DNA of 64,000 bases from Paenibacillus ferrarius (GTDB lineage: Bacteria; Bacillota; Bacilli; Paenibacillales; NBRC-103111), in contig NZ_MBTG01000072.1 in NCBI RefSeq assembly GCF_002027705.1, positions 1 through 64,000 on the forward strand. Reading direction: 5' to 3'. How positions within the stretch are numbered: the stretch's first letter is position 1; each line of letters begins with the position of its first letter. Shown here one piece after another: positions 8,605-16,717 of the stretch. The translations under genes were made by a program, and so were the position numbers. The notes below the pieces were generated by a model. It was not told the origin of the DNA. It made no database searches and saw only the letters and a program-made list of their open reading frames with translations.

Positions 8605-9966
8605 TTATAGTTCTGCAATACTTTTCTCCAAGATATTCAGCGCCTCATTCAGCTCAGCTTCCGTAATAATCAAAGGAGGTGAAAGTGTCAGCACATTTCC
8701 TTTGGAAACCTTAAAATTGAGTCCTCTAGCCAAGCAAGCATACATAACACGCTCTGCCTCAGCTGCTGCCGGTTCTTTCGTCGTCCTGTCTGCAACAAGC
8801 TCAACGGCTGCCAGCAGACCGATTTGACGAATATCCCCGATGATGAGATACTTTTCCATCATTTCTTGCAAGCGCAGCTTCAGGATACCTGCCAAATAAT
8901 TAGCCTGCTCCAGCAAATTGTCTTCTTCTATGACACGAAGGGTAGCTAGTCCGGCAGCCGCCCCTACCGGCGACTTCTCATGGGTATAATGCCCAATCGA
9001 CATCGTCTGCGCTTGATTCAGCTCTTCCTTCACAAGCAGCGCGGCCATGGGAAATATGCCTCCGCCCAGCCCTTTGCCAAGAACCATCATATCCGGGGTT
9101 ATCCCATAATGTTGATAAGCAAACATTGTACCTGTGCGTCCGAATGCGGTAGCCGTTTCATCCACAATCAACAAAGCGCCGTGTTTGTCACAGAGTTCCC
9201 GCAGCTTCTGATAATAGGACACTGGCGGAATCTGTACATCTGTATTTCGAATGGTTTCAATGACGACCGCGCCGATCTCTCCGTCCTGTTCAAGCACATA
9301 CTCGATTGGCTTCAAGCAAAGTGAGTGGGCCTCATCCTGACATCCAAACACACAGCGATAGGAATTAAAGGGAATCACATGCTCCGCTCCTGGCAGCAAA
9401 GGTCCTAAGCCTCTGCGGAACGCCCCTTCCCCTCCGACTGAGATAGCGTCCAGCGATGCGCCGTGAAATGCTCCCCACATGGATAATGTCTTATATCTGC
9501 CTGTTACAGCACGTGCCAGCTTCAAAGCCATGCCCATCGCGGATGTGGCGCCTGGAGCGAACAATACTCGACTCAGAGCGCCGCCCGTTAACTCCGTTAG
9601 TTTCGTTGCGAGCTCGATCGCCGGTAGATTTGTATATCTTCTTGTACAAAAAGAAAGCTCATCAAGCTGCTGTTTCATGGCTTCAATGACAGCAGGATGG
9701 CCAAAGCCAAGCTGATGTACATTATTGCCGTGGAAATCCATGATCTTCCTCCCCTGCGCATCCTGAACATAAATTCCCTTACAGGAGGAAAGCACGTTCA
9801 GACAAGGGGTTGATAAGGTTTGATGAAGGAACACATCCTCGTCTTCTTGCAGATAAGCTCGCGAAGTTTCATCTATGTGCGCTGCCCACCACTGCGTCCT
9901 TCCTTCCGTCAAATTAATATCGCCTTCTGTTTTCATGTAAGCCTTGTTTTCAGGGTTGGTCGGCAT
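8605..9966 (-). CDS. Class-III PLP enzyme, probable (R)-1-hydroxy-2-aminoethylphosphonate ammonia-lyase (PbfA-like)
   Basis: This 453-residue fold-type I PLP enzyme belongs to aminotransferase class III. Asp269 in LIVDETATAFGRTG and Lys298 in MVLGKGLGGG are the expected PLP-binding residues. It is the first gene of a phnX-phnW operon. Class-III enzymes in this position have been described as PbfA, which removes ammonia from hydroxylated aminoethylphosphonate to give phosphonoacetaldehyde and so widens the PhnX substrate range. The PbfA call is inference from family plus context; an ordinary omega-transaminase acting on aminoethylphosphonate is the alternative. TGAGGTGATC just before the ATG closely matches the anti-Shine-Dalgarno sequence, suggesting strong translation. 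Confidence 0.78.
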   Translation of the reverse strand: MPTNPENKAYMKTEGDINLTEGRTQWWAAHIDETSRAYLQEDEDVFLHQTLSTPCLNVLSSCKGIYVQDAQGRKIMDFHGNNVHQLGFGHPAVIEAMKQQLDELSFCTRRYTNLPAIELATKLTELTGGALSRVLFAPGATSAMGMALKLARAVTGRYKTLSMWGAFHGASLDAISVGGEGAFRRGLGPLLPGAEHVIPFNSYRCVFGCQDEAHSLCLKPIEYVLEQDGEIGAVVIETIRNTDVQIPPVSYYQKLRELCDKHGALLIVDETATAFGRTGTMFAYQHYGITPDMMVLGKGLGGGIFPMAALLVKEELNQAQTMSIGHYTHEKSPVGAAAGLATLRVIEEDNLLEQANYLAGILKLRLQEMMEKYLIIGDIRQIGLLAAVELVADRTTKEPAAAEAERVMYACLARGLNFKVSKGNVLTLSPPLIITEAELNEALNILEKSIAEL

Positions 9967-10013
9967 GCGGGATCACCTCATTGCAGGATGTTGTTTTGTG
10001 CTTCTAGATCTAT

Positions 10014-10096
10014 CTTATAGAAGATTTGTAATCGGAAGATTAAATGCATGTAAAATTTGTGTATTTAATTTGTTTTAGTTTGTTTTAATTGTTTTT
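10014..10096 (-). promoter_or_regulatory. Main promoter region of the phosphonate operon
   Basis: In transcription order there are three TTGTTTT copies (plus-strand starts 10089, 10080 and 10070; spacing 9-10 bp), then TTTACATGCATTTAATCTT (10036-10054), then a TTACAAA block and a possible -10 TATAAG (10014-10019). The same arrangement occurs before the binding-protein gene. The near-helical spacing suggests cooperative binding on one DNA face. The DeoR-family protein encoded at the end of the operon is the obvious candidate; this is inference. Confidence 0.55.
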
Positions 10097-10490
10097 GGAG
10101 GTAGGCGTTCCCCCAGATATGAACAGTTACAGAACCTTTCTTGCAAAACGGAACTACGATCCTCTATTTGGCGTAGAATCCGATATTTGCAGTTGAAAGG
10201 GAAGTAGGATCCCTTATTCCGCAGCTCAAAGCTAATTTCCCAACAAAATAGACGAATTAGCGTACCATAGTTCCCTCCGGCTAGCTCAAAGACGGTTTTG
10301 ACGGTGAATAAGGGAACATAGTTCCCTCCGGAGGCATAAGAAGCCGTTCCGATTGAGTTGAGCTAGTTGTTGGATGCAGCAAATCTGCATTCCCCTACAG
10401 TTCCTGCTGGTCTCTCACTCCTCCCCGTCAAGTCACCTCCTCGTCAGCGGCGCAACAATAAGCGGCAAGCTTCGCTCACCCCAAAGCATA
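10097..10490. other. Intergenic stretch holding a dispersed repeat, no gene seen
   Basis: Between the phosphonate operon promoter and the DUF975 terminator there is no convincing ORF. Most of it (10150-10327) is one copy of the 178-bp repeat described separately. The rest (about 10328-10490) is unstructured sequence in which I see nothing functional. Confidence 0.6.
10150..10327. repeat. 178-bp dispersed palindromic repeat, copy 1
   Basis: This segment aligns end to end with 49848-50025 (also 178 bp). Shared blocks include TTGCAG(T/C)TGAAAGGGAA, GATCCCTTATT, GAATTAGCGTA/AAATTAGCGTA, and AATAAGGGAAC followed by AGTTCCC. Internally, GGAACTAC-type and GTAGTTCC-type units occur in opposite orientations, so the element is an imperfect inverted array. 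It encodes nothing obvious and sits in an intergenic gap, like a REP, BOX or MITE-type sequence. Confidence 0.75.
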
Positions 10491-10492
10491 TA

Positions 10493-10523
10493 AAAAAACC
10501 ACGCAAGAGATCGCGTGGTTTTC
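10493..10523 (-). terminator. Terminator after the DUF975 gene
   Basis: CCACGC (10499-10504) and GCGTGG (10513-10518) pair around a short loop with T runs on the minus-strand exit side, directly downstream of the DUF975 stop. The flanking A and T runs could let it work in both directions. Confidence 0.8.
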
Positions 10524-10530
10524 TGTCTTC

Positions 10531-11286
10531 TTATAGTAAATTCAGTTCTTTCTCATGGCTCAGCCCTTTGTGCAACGCTTGCTCACGAAGAACCAAGTAA
10601 AGCTCCGCTCTCGTCGATTGATAGTAAGGCGTTACGAAAAGCACACCAATACCCAGCGCCAAAGTACCTAACACATACCAACCAATAAAAGATAAATCCA
10701 AAACAAACATTTTCCACTTATGGCCTTGTGTCATTTGGTTGCTTAATTCAACCGCTCTCTTCGACCCGATCTGGGGATTATCGCCAAGCAGATAAGGAAC
10801 CATGCCGTATGCATAGGACTTCACGATTCCCGGAATGATGAGCAAGCAATACCATAGGAACAGCAAGAATCCACTCCATAACATCGCCAGCACAATCCTC
10901 AAGTAATTCCCATTAGTGAAGGCATACACCAGATAGCTCATGTTAATCTCATTTTGGGCAGCAGCCTGCTTAAAATACTGCTTTTCTCCCGCTTCAAAGG
11001 GGGCTACAATAAAGATTTGGAAAGCCACGCTAAGAAGTCCAACGACAAGCGCCAGCAGAATAGCGCCAATAACGACAACTGCCATCACGGAGCTATTGCC
11101 TATGTCTCCCCAACTGTTATTCAGGCCAGGCAGGCTTAATGAGCTTCCGCCGCTGGAATTAAAGGAGCAGCCGGATACGCCTCCACTCAAAACAGCTACC
11201 ACCAAGCTGACCAGAAAAGCTTTCCAATACGATGTTCGTAATACTTGCTTTGCCCGGTCTTTTAGTTCTTTGCGAGTCCAGTACAC
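10531..11286 (-). CDS. DUF975-family integral membrane protein
   Basis: This 251-residue membrane protein shows the DUF975 pattern: a short N-terminal amphipathic segment (WTRKELKDRAKQVL), a first helix at about residues 20-40, further helices around 68-95, 125-155 and 190-220, and the conserved SYAYGMVPYLLGDNP and SNQMTQGHKWKMFVLDLSFIGW stretches. The function of the family is not established. A Ser/Gly-rich loop follows the first helix. It starts with GTG behind AGGGGAG. It is followed by its own terminator and appears to be a single-gene unit. Confidence 0.8.
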   Translation of the reverse strand: MYWTRKELKDRAKQVLRTSYWKAFLVSLVVAVLSGGVSGCSFNSSGGSSLSLPGLNNSWGDIGNSSVMAVVVIGAILLALVVGLLSVAFQIFIVAPFEAGEKQYFKQAAAQNEINMSYLVYAFTNGNYLRIVLAMLWSGFLLFLWYCLLIIPGIVKSYAYGMVPYLLGDNPQIGSKRAVELSNQMTQGHKWKMFVLDLSFIGWYVLGTLALGIGVLFVTPYYQSTRAELYLVLREQALHKGLSHEKELNLL

Positions 11287-11424
11287 ACAGCATCTCCCCT
11301 TGTGAAATCCTTATTACCATCTATCGTACCTCAGACAGGATTAAACCGGAAGACCCTTATGGGATTCAATTCATCGTCCCGATCAGGTATAATGAGCTTA
11401 TTCTAGAATCAGAGGGACCTCATT

Positions 11425-11616
11425 ATGACCAAATCCAGTCCAATTAATTGTATGCAGTGTGTACATTTCTATATTACCTGGGATGCCAAATTCCCTAGAG
11501 GCTGCAAAGCTTACGGCTTCAAAACACAGGCGCTGCCTAGTCAAGCAGTTCTTTCCTCGTCAGGCAAGCCTTGCCTGCAATTTGCACCCAAGATGCCCGT
11601 TAAGCCCGGTAAGTAA
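11425..11616 (+). CDS. Small conserved-looking cysteine protein
   Basis: This 63-residue protein carries CMQC, a later GCKAYGFKT segment and a C-terminal PCLQF, giving four cysteines that could bind a metal. A purine-rich site AGAGGGA lies about 8 bases before the ATG. I recall similar short proteins in many bacteria (pattern Cx2CxxF...TWD...PRGCxAYGFKT...SGxPC), but cannot name a function. It stops 9 bases before the convergent dioxygenase stop. No domain beyond the cysteines can be assigned. Confidence 0.65.
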   Translation: MTKSSPINCMQCVHFYITWDAKFPRGCKAYGFKTQALPSQAVLSSSGKPCLQFAPKMPVKPGK

Positions 11617-11624
11617 ATGCCGCC

Positions 11625-12398
11625 TCAAATAATCTTGAACTCCGGCTTCACCTTCGTGAAATTCGGATTCTCTCCGCTAACCATCAGGCCCATTCCCCAG
11701 TCAAAATGCGTATTCTCCACCGGAAAATCACTCGCTTCACGGTATTGAAACAACACATTTCTTCTAGTTCTTGAGCTTCGATTTGTTTCAGAGCCATGAA
11801 TGGTCAAGTAGTTGAAGAACAACACATCGCCTGCTTCCGCCACACAAGGAGTCCCCTCCTTAATTGGATATTCCTTGTGATTCAAATAATAGGAACCCAC
11901 GTGAGGCAATGAACCGACACGATGTGAGCCTGGAATGACGCGCAAGCAGCCATTTTCTTCATCCGCATGATCCAGATGTACGCTGGCCGCTAGCATCGTA
12001 TGCTTTTCATGAGGAAAATAAGGATAATCCTGATGCATTGGGAAAGCAGCCCCGTTCTCCGGCGGTTTAACGAGCATTTTGGAATGATGCAGCTGTACAT
12101 TGGGGCCGATAATTTGCGTGAGAACAGCCGTCATATGCGGATGAATGACAGCTCGCATGAACGAAGCGTCATGATAATGAACATCATGGAAGCCTTTCAA
12201 GACAAGCTTCTTCAGCTCCTCAGCCGGAATAAAGTCCCCTTGCCAAGCTGAATTATAATCTGCTTTGGATTGCGCAGCCCGTGCAATAATCCCCTCAACC
12301 GCTTTTCTCATTTCTTCGACTTCCTGTTGATTGAAGACACCTTTCACAAGCAAATACCCATTATCTTTGTAAAATTCTACATCCTTTTGAGTAATCAC
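11625..12398 (-). CDS. Phytanoyl-CoA dioxygenase (PhyH) family protein
   Basis: This 257-residue protein has the layout of a non-haem Fe(II)/2-oxoglutarate-dependent oxygenase. The facial triad is visible as His122 and Asp124 in MHQDYPYF and the distal histidine in TIHGSETNRS, with a following arginine likely to hold 2-oxoglutarate. Bacterial members hydroxylate small metabolites, and the substrate here is unknown. GTG is used as start behind GGAGGAA. The gene is divergent from an AraC-type regulator that probably controls it. A dehydrogenase of the sugar/inositol type lies beyond that regulator, but nothing shows they share a pathway. Confidence 0.85.
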   Translation of the reverse strand: MITQKDVEFYKDNGYLLVKGVFNQQEVEEMRKAVEGIIARAAQSKADYNSAWQGDFIPAEELKKLVLKGFHDVHYHDASFMRAVIHPHMTAVLTQIIGPNVQLHHSKMLVKPPENGAAFPMHQDYPYFPHEKHTMLAASVHLDHADEENGCLRVIPGSHRVGSLPHVGSYYLNHKEYPIKEGTPCVAEAGDVLFFNYLTIHGSETNRSSRTRRNVLFQYREASDFPVENTHFDWGMGLMVSGENPNFTKVKPEFKII

Positions 12399-12538
12399 GA
12401 TTCATTCCTCCATCATAGTTATTGATTATTAACCGCTTCCTTACTTATAATTATAGAAAACAGGATCAATTCTGTCTTTTTCACCAAAGGACAACTTTTT
12501 GCACTATGAGGACATTTTCTATAAAAAGGATGAGAACC

Positions 12539-13408
12539 ATGTATCGTTGGAAAGAGACATCCTCCATGTTGAATGAAGCAGCAACTTTAATTTCGGGAGC
12601 AGCAGCCACTTTTAAAATTCAATATTGGGGCGTAGATGAATGCCTGTTCGAGAATAAGCCGCATAAGCACTCTTTCTTTGAAGTATGCTATATCCTCGGC
12701 GGGGAAGGTGAATATACGGATGCGGGGAAACAGTTTCCATTAAAAGCAGGAACTCACTTTTGTTCAAGACCGGGCATTCATCATCAAATACGCACTCAAG
12801 ATGGGCTGTCCATTGTATTCGTTGCTTTTGAAATAGATGAATCGCTAAGCGACGATTCGATGCGCGAAGCCTTCGGCAAGCTTGCCGAGCACGCTGAGGT
12901 ATGTCTTGATGAGGGGGATGATCACCCGACAGCCCTCTTGTGGAAGTCTCTTCTCTTGCGAGAGGATAAGCTCAGCCTGCCAACTGCCGCGATCTCCTCA
13001 GCAGCGTATGCTTTGCTGGTATCGTTCCTAGCCCTATTCGGTAAAGATCATCATGAACCGTTCATTCCGCGTAAAAATACGAATGCGCTATTGCAGCGTG
13101 CGAAACTGTATATCCGCGATAACTTAGCTGAGCCGCTCCATCTCGGCCATGTTGCTGATTATCTCAATGTGTCTGAGCGCCATTTATCCCGCCTGTTCTC
13201 GGAGGGCATACACGAGACTTATACGGATTTCATACGCAGTGAACGGGTACGTCAAGCCGCTCATCTGCTGCTTACAAGCGAGCTTTCCATGAAAGAAATT
13301 GCTGAAGTCACAGGCTTCTCTTCCGTTCATTACTTTTCGCGGACATTTACGGAAGCCAAAAAAATGCCTCCAGGCAAGTTTCGTCAGCAGGAGCTCCGTA
13401 GAACCTGA
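12539..13408 (+). CDS. AraC-family transcriptional regulator with cupin sensor domain
   Basis: This 289-residue regulator has an N-terminal cupin-like sensor (residues about 15-130, with HKHSFFEVCYIL and FCSRPGIHHQIRT) and a C-terminal pair of AraC helix-turn-helix motifs (LHLGHVADYLNVSERHLSRL and MKEIAEVTGFSSVHYFSRTF). The ATG at 12539 is chosen because AAAGGATGAG precedes it; an in-frame extension to 12422 lacks a ribosome site. It is transcribed away from the PhyH gene, sharing a 140-bp control region, and likely regulates it. Ligand unknown. Confidence 0.88.
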   Translation: MYRWKETSSMLNEAATLISGAAATFKIQYWGVDECLFENKPHKHSFFEVCYILGGEGEYTDAGKQFPLKAGTHFCSRPGIHHQIRTQDGLSIVFVAFEIDESLSDDSMREAFGKLAEHAEVCLDEGDDHPTALLWKSLLLREDKLSLPTAAISSAAYALLVSFLALFGKDHHEPFIPRKNTNALLQRAKLYIRDNLAEPLHLGHVADYLNVSERHLSRLFSEGIHETYTDFIRSERVRQAAHLLLTSELSMKEIAEVTGFSSVHYFSRTFTEAKKMPPGKFRQQELRRT

Positions 13409-13416
13409 TTAATTGC

Positions 13417-13468
13417 AAAAAAATCCCCTTCAACCGAGTGATTAACTCGAGTGCAAAGGGGATTTGTT
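13417..13468. terminator. Bidirectional terminator between araC-type gene and dehydrogenase
   Basis: AAATCCCCTT (13421-13430) pairs with AAGGGGATTT (13455-13464), and an inner CGAGT/ACTCG stem strengthens it. A and T runs on both sides serve the two convergent genes. Confidence 0.85.
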
Positions 13469-13500
13469 ATTTCCTAGGAAATAGTCTAAGCGCGTCTAAA

Positions 13501-14583
13501 TTAGTCGAAATAGACGGCTTTGCCTGTTTTCGCGGATTCATAGATCGCTTCCAGAATTTCTGAAACGACGCATGCTTGCTCCGGTGTTACAACCGGGTCT
13601 TTGTCATTTTCGATAGCGTCAATCCATAAGCGCATTTCGAGGTCAGGAGCGCTGTCTGCCGCGCCATCGTAGAAAGCAACGCCGCCAGCATTCAGTTCAA
13701 CTTCTGTTGTGAATAAACGGCTGTGCTTCTCTCCATTGATGCGTAGACCGTTCTTCATATCTGCGCCGCCTTCTGTTCCGCTAAGCGTACATTTGGCTTC
13801 ATCAACTTCCAGTGTGTTAAGCGCCCAGCTGGATTCAAGAATGATCGTTGCTCCATTCTTCATCGTAATCATCCCGAAAGCGGAATCTTCCACAGTGAAC
13901 TTCGCTGGGTCCCAAGGTCCCCAAGCATTTGCTGCATTCTCACGTTGGGATAGTTTATGGTAAGACGTTCCAAGAACGACTTTGGGCTCGTAGTTGTTCA
14001 TCATCCACATCGTCAAATCCAACGCATGCGTACCGATATCAATCAACGGGCCTCCGCCTTGTTTCTCCTCATCCAGGAAAACACCCCAAGTAGGAACTGC
14101 GCGGCGGCGAATCGCATGAGCTTTGGCGAAATAGATTTCTCCCAATTCACCTTCGGAGCAAACTTTGTACAAGTGCTGGCTGTCGCTGCGGAAACGGTTG
14201 TTGTAGCCAACTGTCAGTTTTTTGCCTGTGCGCTTCGCTGCTTCAACCATGCGGCGTGCATCAGCTGCTGTTTTGGCCATCGGTTTCTCGGACATAACAT
14301 GTTTGCCCGCTTCAAGCGCTGCAATTGTGATTTCAGCATGCGAATCATTTGGTGTACACACATGAACGATGTCAATGGAACTGTCTTTCAACACTTCACG
14401 GTAATCTTCGTATACACGCGCTTCGCCTTTTCCATACTTCTCTGCCGCTTCTTTGGCTTTTTCCGAAATAATATCACAGAAAGCGACCATTTCTACGTTG
14501 TTTAATTTGTTTAAGCTTGGCATGTGTTTGCCGTTGGCAATTCCGCCGCAGCCAATAATGGCAATCCGATACGTTTTGGACAT
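13501..14583 (-). CDS. Gfo/Idh/MocA-family oxidoreductase
   Basis: This 360-residue NAD(P)-dependent dehydrogenase has an N-terminal Rossmann fold (IAIIGCGGIANGKH, residues 6-19), the family motif EKPMAKT that contacts the nicotinamide, and the catalytic-region DIGTHALDLTMW. Members oxidise sugars, inositols and related polyols; the substrate here cannot be told. The ATG at 14583 follows GGGGGAT, and a longer in-frame extension upstream has no ribosome site. It converges on the AraC gene and is divergent from the MerR-methyltransferase gene. Confidence 0.88.
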   Translation of the reverse strand: MSKTYRIAIIGCGGIANGKHMPSLNKLNNVEMVAFCDIISEKAKEAAEKYGKGEARVYEDYREVLKDSSIDIVHVCTPNDSHAEITIAALEAGKHVMSEKPMAKTAADARRMVEAAKRTGKKLTVGYNNRFRSDSQHLYKVCSEGELGEIYFAKAHAIRRRAVPTWGVFLDEEKQGGGPLIDIGTHALDLTMWMMNNYEPKVVLGTSYHKLSQRENAANAWGPWDPAKFTVEDSAFGMITMKNGATIILESSWALNTLEVDEAKCTLSGTEGGADMKNGLRINGEKHSRLFTTEVELNAGGVAFYDGAADSAPDLEMRLWIDAIENDKDPVVTPEQACVVSEILEAIYESAKTGKAVYFD

Positions 14584-14774
14584 GGATGATCCCCCTAAGA
14601 TTAATATCGCCAGGAACTGGCTTCGTAGCATAAGTATTACCCTTATGTATCTCCTGATGCTTCTCACATTTGCTATTAGCTTGTACTATATAAGAGTATA
14701 CCAAAAATCAGCCAAAATAATATTTCTGATCTGGCGAAAATTGTATCCGATTGTGCCATGATGGAGGATTAACC

Positions 14775-15869
14775 ATGTTAATTAATGAAATCTCCCGCAA
14801 GCTGGGCATTACAGCCCGAGCGATTCGGTTCTACGAGCAGAAAGGATTGCTCATGCCAACGAAGCAAAAGGAGAACGGCTATCGAACCTATACCGAGCAG
14901 GACGCGTGGCGACTGCAGACGATAATCTCCTTGCGAGAGGTCGGCATGACGCTTGAAGATATAAGGCTGACCTTGGCTCAGACTGACTTGAATAGACAAG
15001 AAGAAGTGCTTGGCGCCTTGCAAATGCATCGTTCCCTGCTGTTCCAGCAGTGGACAGAAATAAAGCAAATGATCGGCACCATGGATCAGATGATACAAGC
15101 TGCGCAAGCAAGCGAGCAGCTGCCAACAGAGCTGCTTTATGAGCTGGCCCAACACAACAAAGAGCTCCGTGACCTTCGAACCAGCTGGCGGGACCATTGG
15201 GGCTTCGATCAAAAAGCTCCGCACTTTGATGAGCTGCTGCAAACAGCTCCTCCTGACGTTCGCCAAATAGGCGACTCTCAGGTCATGCCTATTCGCAACC
15301 ATCCTTCTTCTATAATCTACGAGGCAGCTTTGGCCAAAATCGTGGAGCTGGTTGCTCCGTTTCACCTTAGCAAAGGTCTCGATGTGGGAACCGGAACGGG
15401 CAACTTGGCCGGTAAACTTCAACAAAGCGGAATGGCCATGTCGGCGATCGACCAATCCCAGCAAATGCTCAAGCTATGCGCGGCCAAGAATGCGGAAATT
15501 GAACTTAAGCTTGGCAATGTCTTAGCCATTCCATTCATGGACGGAGAGTTCGACGCCGTCGTGTGCTCGTTCGCCCTTCATCATCTTACCGAGCCGCAAA
15601 GAGAGCTCGCCTGGAATGAAATGCTGCGGGTAATGAAGCCCGGCGGCATCATTTGTCTGGCTGACTATATGATCAAAGATCCAGACAAGAAGGATGTATT
15701 CCTAACCAGACTTATCAACTCACAAACCACAAAGCTGCCTATGATGCATGAGCAAATTGAACTTTACACTGTACATTCACAGCTGCTGGCATGGCTGCAG
15801 TGTCGCACTTCACAAGTAACTACGGAGGAAATTGCTGACGACGTTTATGTCATCTACGCGCAAAAATGA
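14775..15869 (+). CDS. MerR-type regulator fused to a SAM-dependent methyltransferase
   Basis: This 364-residue protein joins two domains. Residues about 1-75 are a MerR winged helix (ISRKLGITARAIRFYEQKGLL) followed by a dimerisation coiled coil to about residue 125. Residues about 185-320 are a class I methyltransferase with the SAM-binding GLDVGTGTGNLAGKL, the acidic SAIDQSQQML and the FDAVVCSFALHHL motif. GGAGG precedes the ATG at 14775. The methyltransferase part occupies the place of the usual effector domain, so SAM or a methylated product may be sensed, or the protein may both regulate and methylate. Function unknown; the frame is continuous. Confidence 0.88.
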   Translation: MLINEISRKLGITARAIRFYEQKGLLMPTKQKENGYRTYTEQDAWRLQTIISLREVGMTLEDIRLTLAQTDLNRQEEVLGALQMHRSLLFQQWTEIKQMIGTMDQMIQAAQASEQLPTELLYELAQHNKELRDLRTSWRDHWGFDQKAPHFDELLQTAPPDVRQIGDSQVMPIRNHPSSIIYEAALAKIVELVAPFHLSKGLDVGTGTGNLAGKLQQSGMAMSAIDQSQQMLKLCAAKNAEIELKLGNVLAIPFMDGEFDAVVCSFALHHLTEPQRELAWNEMLRVMKPGGIICLADYMIKDPDKKDVFLTRLINSQTTKLPMMHEQIELYTVHSQLLAWLQCRTSQVTTEEIADDVYVIYAQK

Positions 15870-15904
15870 GCCTGGGCAGCTGATGGATCAGCACCCTAGA
15901 CTCA

Positions 15905-16621
15905 TTATTTTTTGACCATGCTCGCTACCAGCTTGTACCCCACACCACGGATGGAATCAATCTGAACCGATTGCTGATTCATTTCCAGCTTCTTCCGAAG
16001 CGAGCTTACGTGCACATCGACCGTTCTTTGGCCGCCTATATAATCGAAGCCCCAAACGATATTCATCAAATCATCTCGCGTCACAACCACGCCAGGCCGC
16101 TGCACGAGATACAGCAGAACCTCAAATTCTTTGGGCCTAAGCGGGATGGACTCCCCTTTGAGCACCACTTCATACTTCTCTGGATAAATGAACAATTCAC
16201 CCGCCTGAATCACTTTCTCATTCGATTTCAGCTTATCCGCGGTGGCTTCCTCTGACTGCGTTCTGCGCAGAACCGCCGAAACGCGAGCAAGCAATTCGGC
16301 CACCCCGAAGGGCTTCGTTATATAATCATCAGCGCCATGCTTGAGGCCTTGTACGACTTCATCCTCTGCGTTGCGCGCCGTTAAAATAATAACTGGCGTG
16401 CTGTTCCCCTTTTGTCTGAGCTTTGCTAATACCTCGAAGCCATTGAGTCCTGGCAGCATAATATCCAGAATAATTAGGTCGTAGGACTGCTGCAGCGCTT
16501 CTTGAAGTCCATCGCCACCATGATCGACAACTTTCGTATGATAACCTTCTTGAGAAAGGTTGTACGAAAGCAACCGTGCTAACGTTGGCTCATCTTCAAT
16601 TACTAATATGTTTTGTGCCAT
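15905..16621 (-). CDS. phoP: PhoP-like response regulator (OmpR family)
   Basis: This 238-residue regulator has a receiver domain (residues 1-120, phospho-acceptor Asp in LIILDIMLPG, conserved Thr in ILTARN and Lys in YITKPFG) and a C-terminal OmpR-type winged helix (RPKEFEVLLYLVQRPG). It is paired with a PhoR-like kinase whose gene lies upstream. Direct evidence for phosphate control comes from the 11-bp-phased TTTACA half-sites just before the gene, which match the Bacillus PhoP-box pattern. Alternative: another OmpR-family regulator such as PnpR or a ResD relative. GGGGG lies close to the ATG. Confidence 0.8.
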   Translation of the reverse strand: MAQNILVIEDEPTLARLLSYNLSQEGYHTKVVDHGGDGLQEALQQSYDLIILDIMLPGLNGFEVLAKLRQKGNSTPVIILTARNAEDEVVQGLKHGADDYITKPFGVAELLARVSAVLRRTQSEEATADKLKSNEKVIQAGELFIYPEKYEVVLKGESIPLRPKEFEVLLYLVQRPGVVVTRDDLMNIVWGFDYIGGQRTVDVHVSSLRKKLEMNQQSVQIDSIRGVGYKLVASMVKK

Positions 16622-16678
16622 GGGGACCCCCGCATTTACATTTTATTAACATTGCACACCCTTACTTTACCACAATTT

Positions 16679-16717
16679 TGTAAAGAGAATGTAAATCTTT
16701 CGTCATCTCTGTGTAAA
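16679..16717 (-). promoter_or_regulatory. Candidate Pho box before phoP
   Basis: On the minus strand TTTACA occurs at 16717-16712, 16695-16690 and 16684-16679; the 16706-16701 position in the same register is degenerate. All positions are multiples of 11 bp apart, the spacing known for Bacillus PhoP half-sites (TT[A/T]ACA-like, about 5-bp gap). The array fills the space between the phoR stop and phoP, which argues for autoregulation from an internal promoter. Confidence 0.6.

Noticed and set aside
14682..14702. TTGTACTATATAAGAGTATAC as a MerR operator or promoter before the fusion gene
   Set aside because: Only about five base pairs of symmetry and no properly spaced -35/-10 pair; AT-rich chance is likely.
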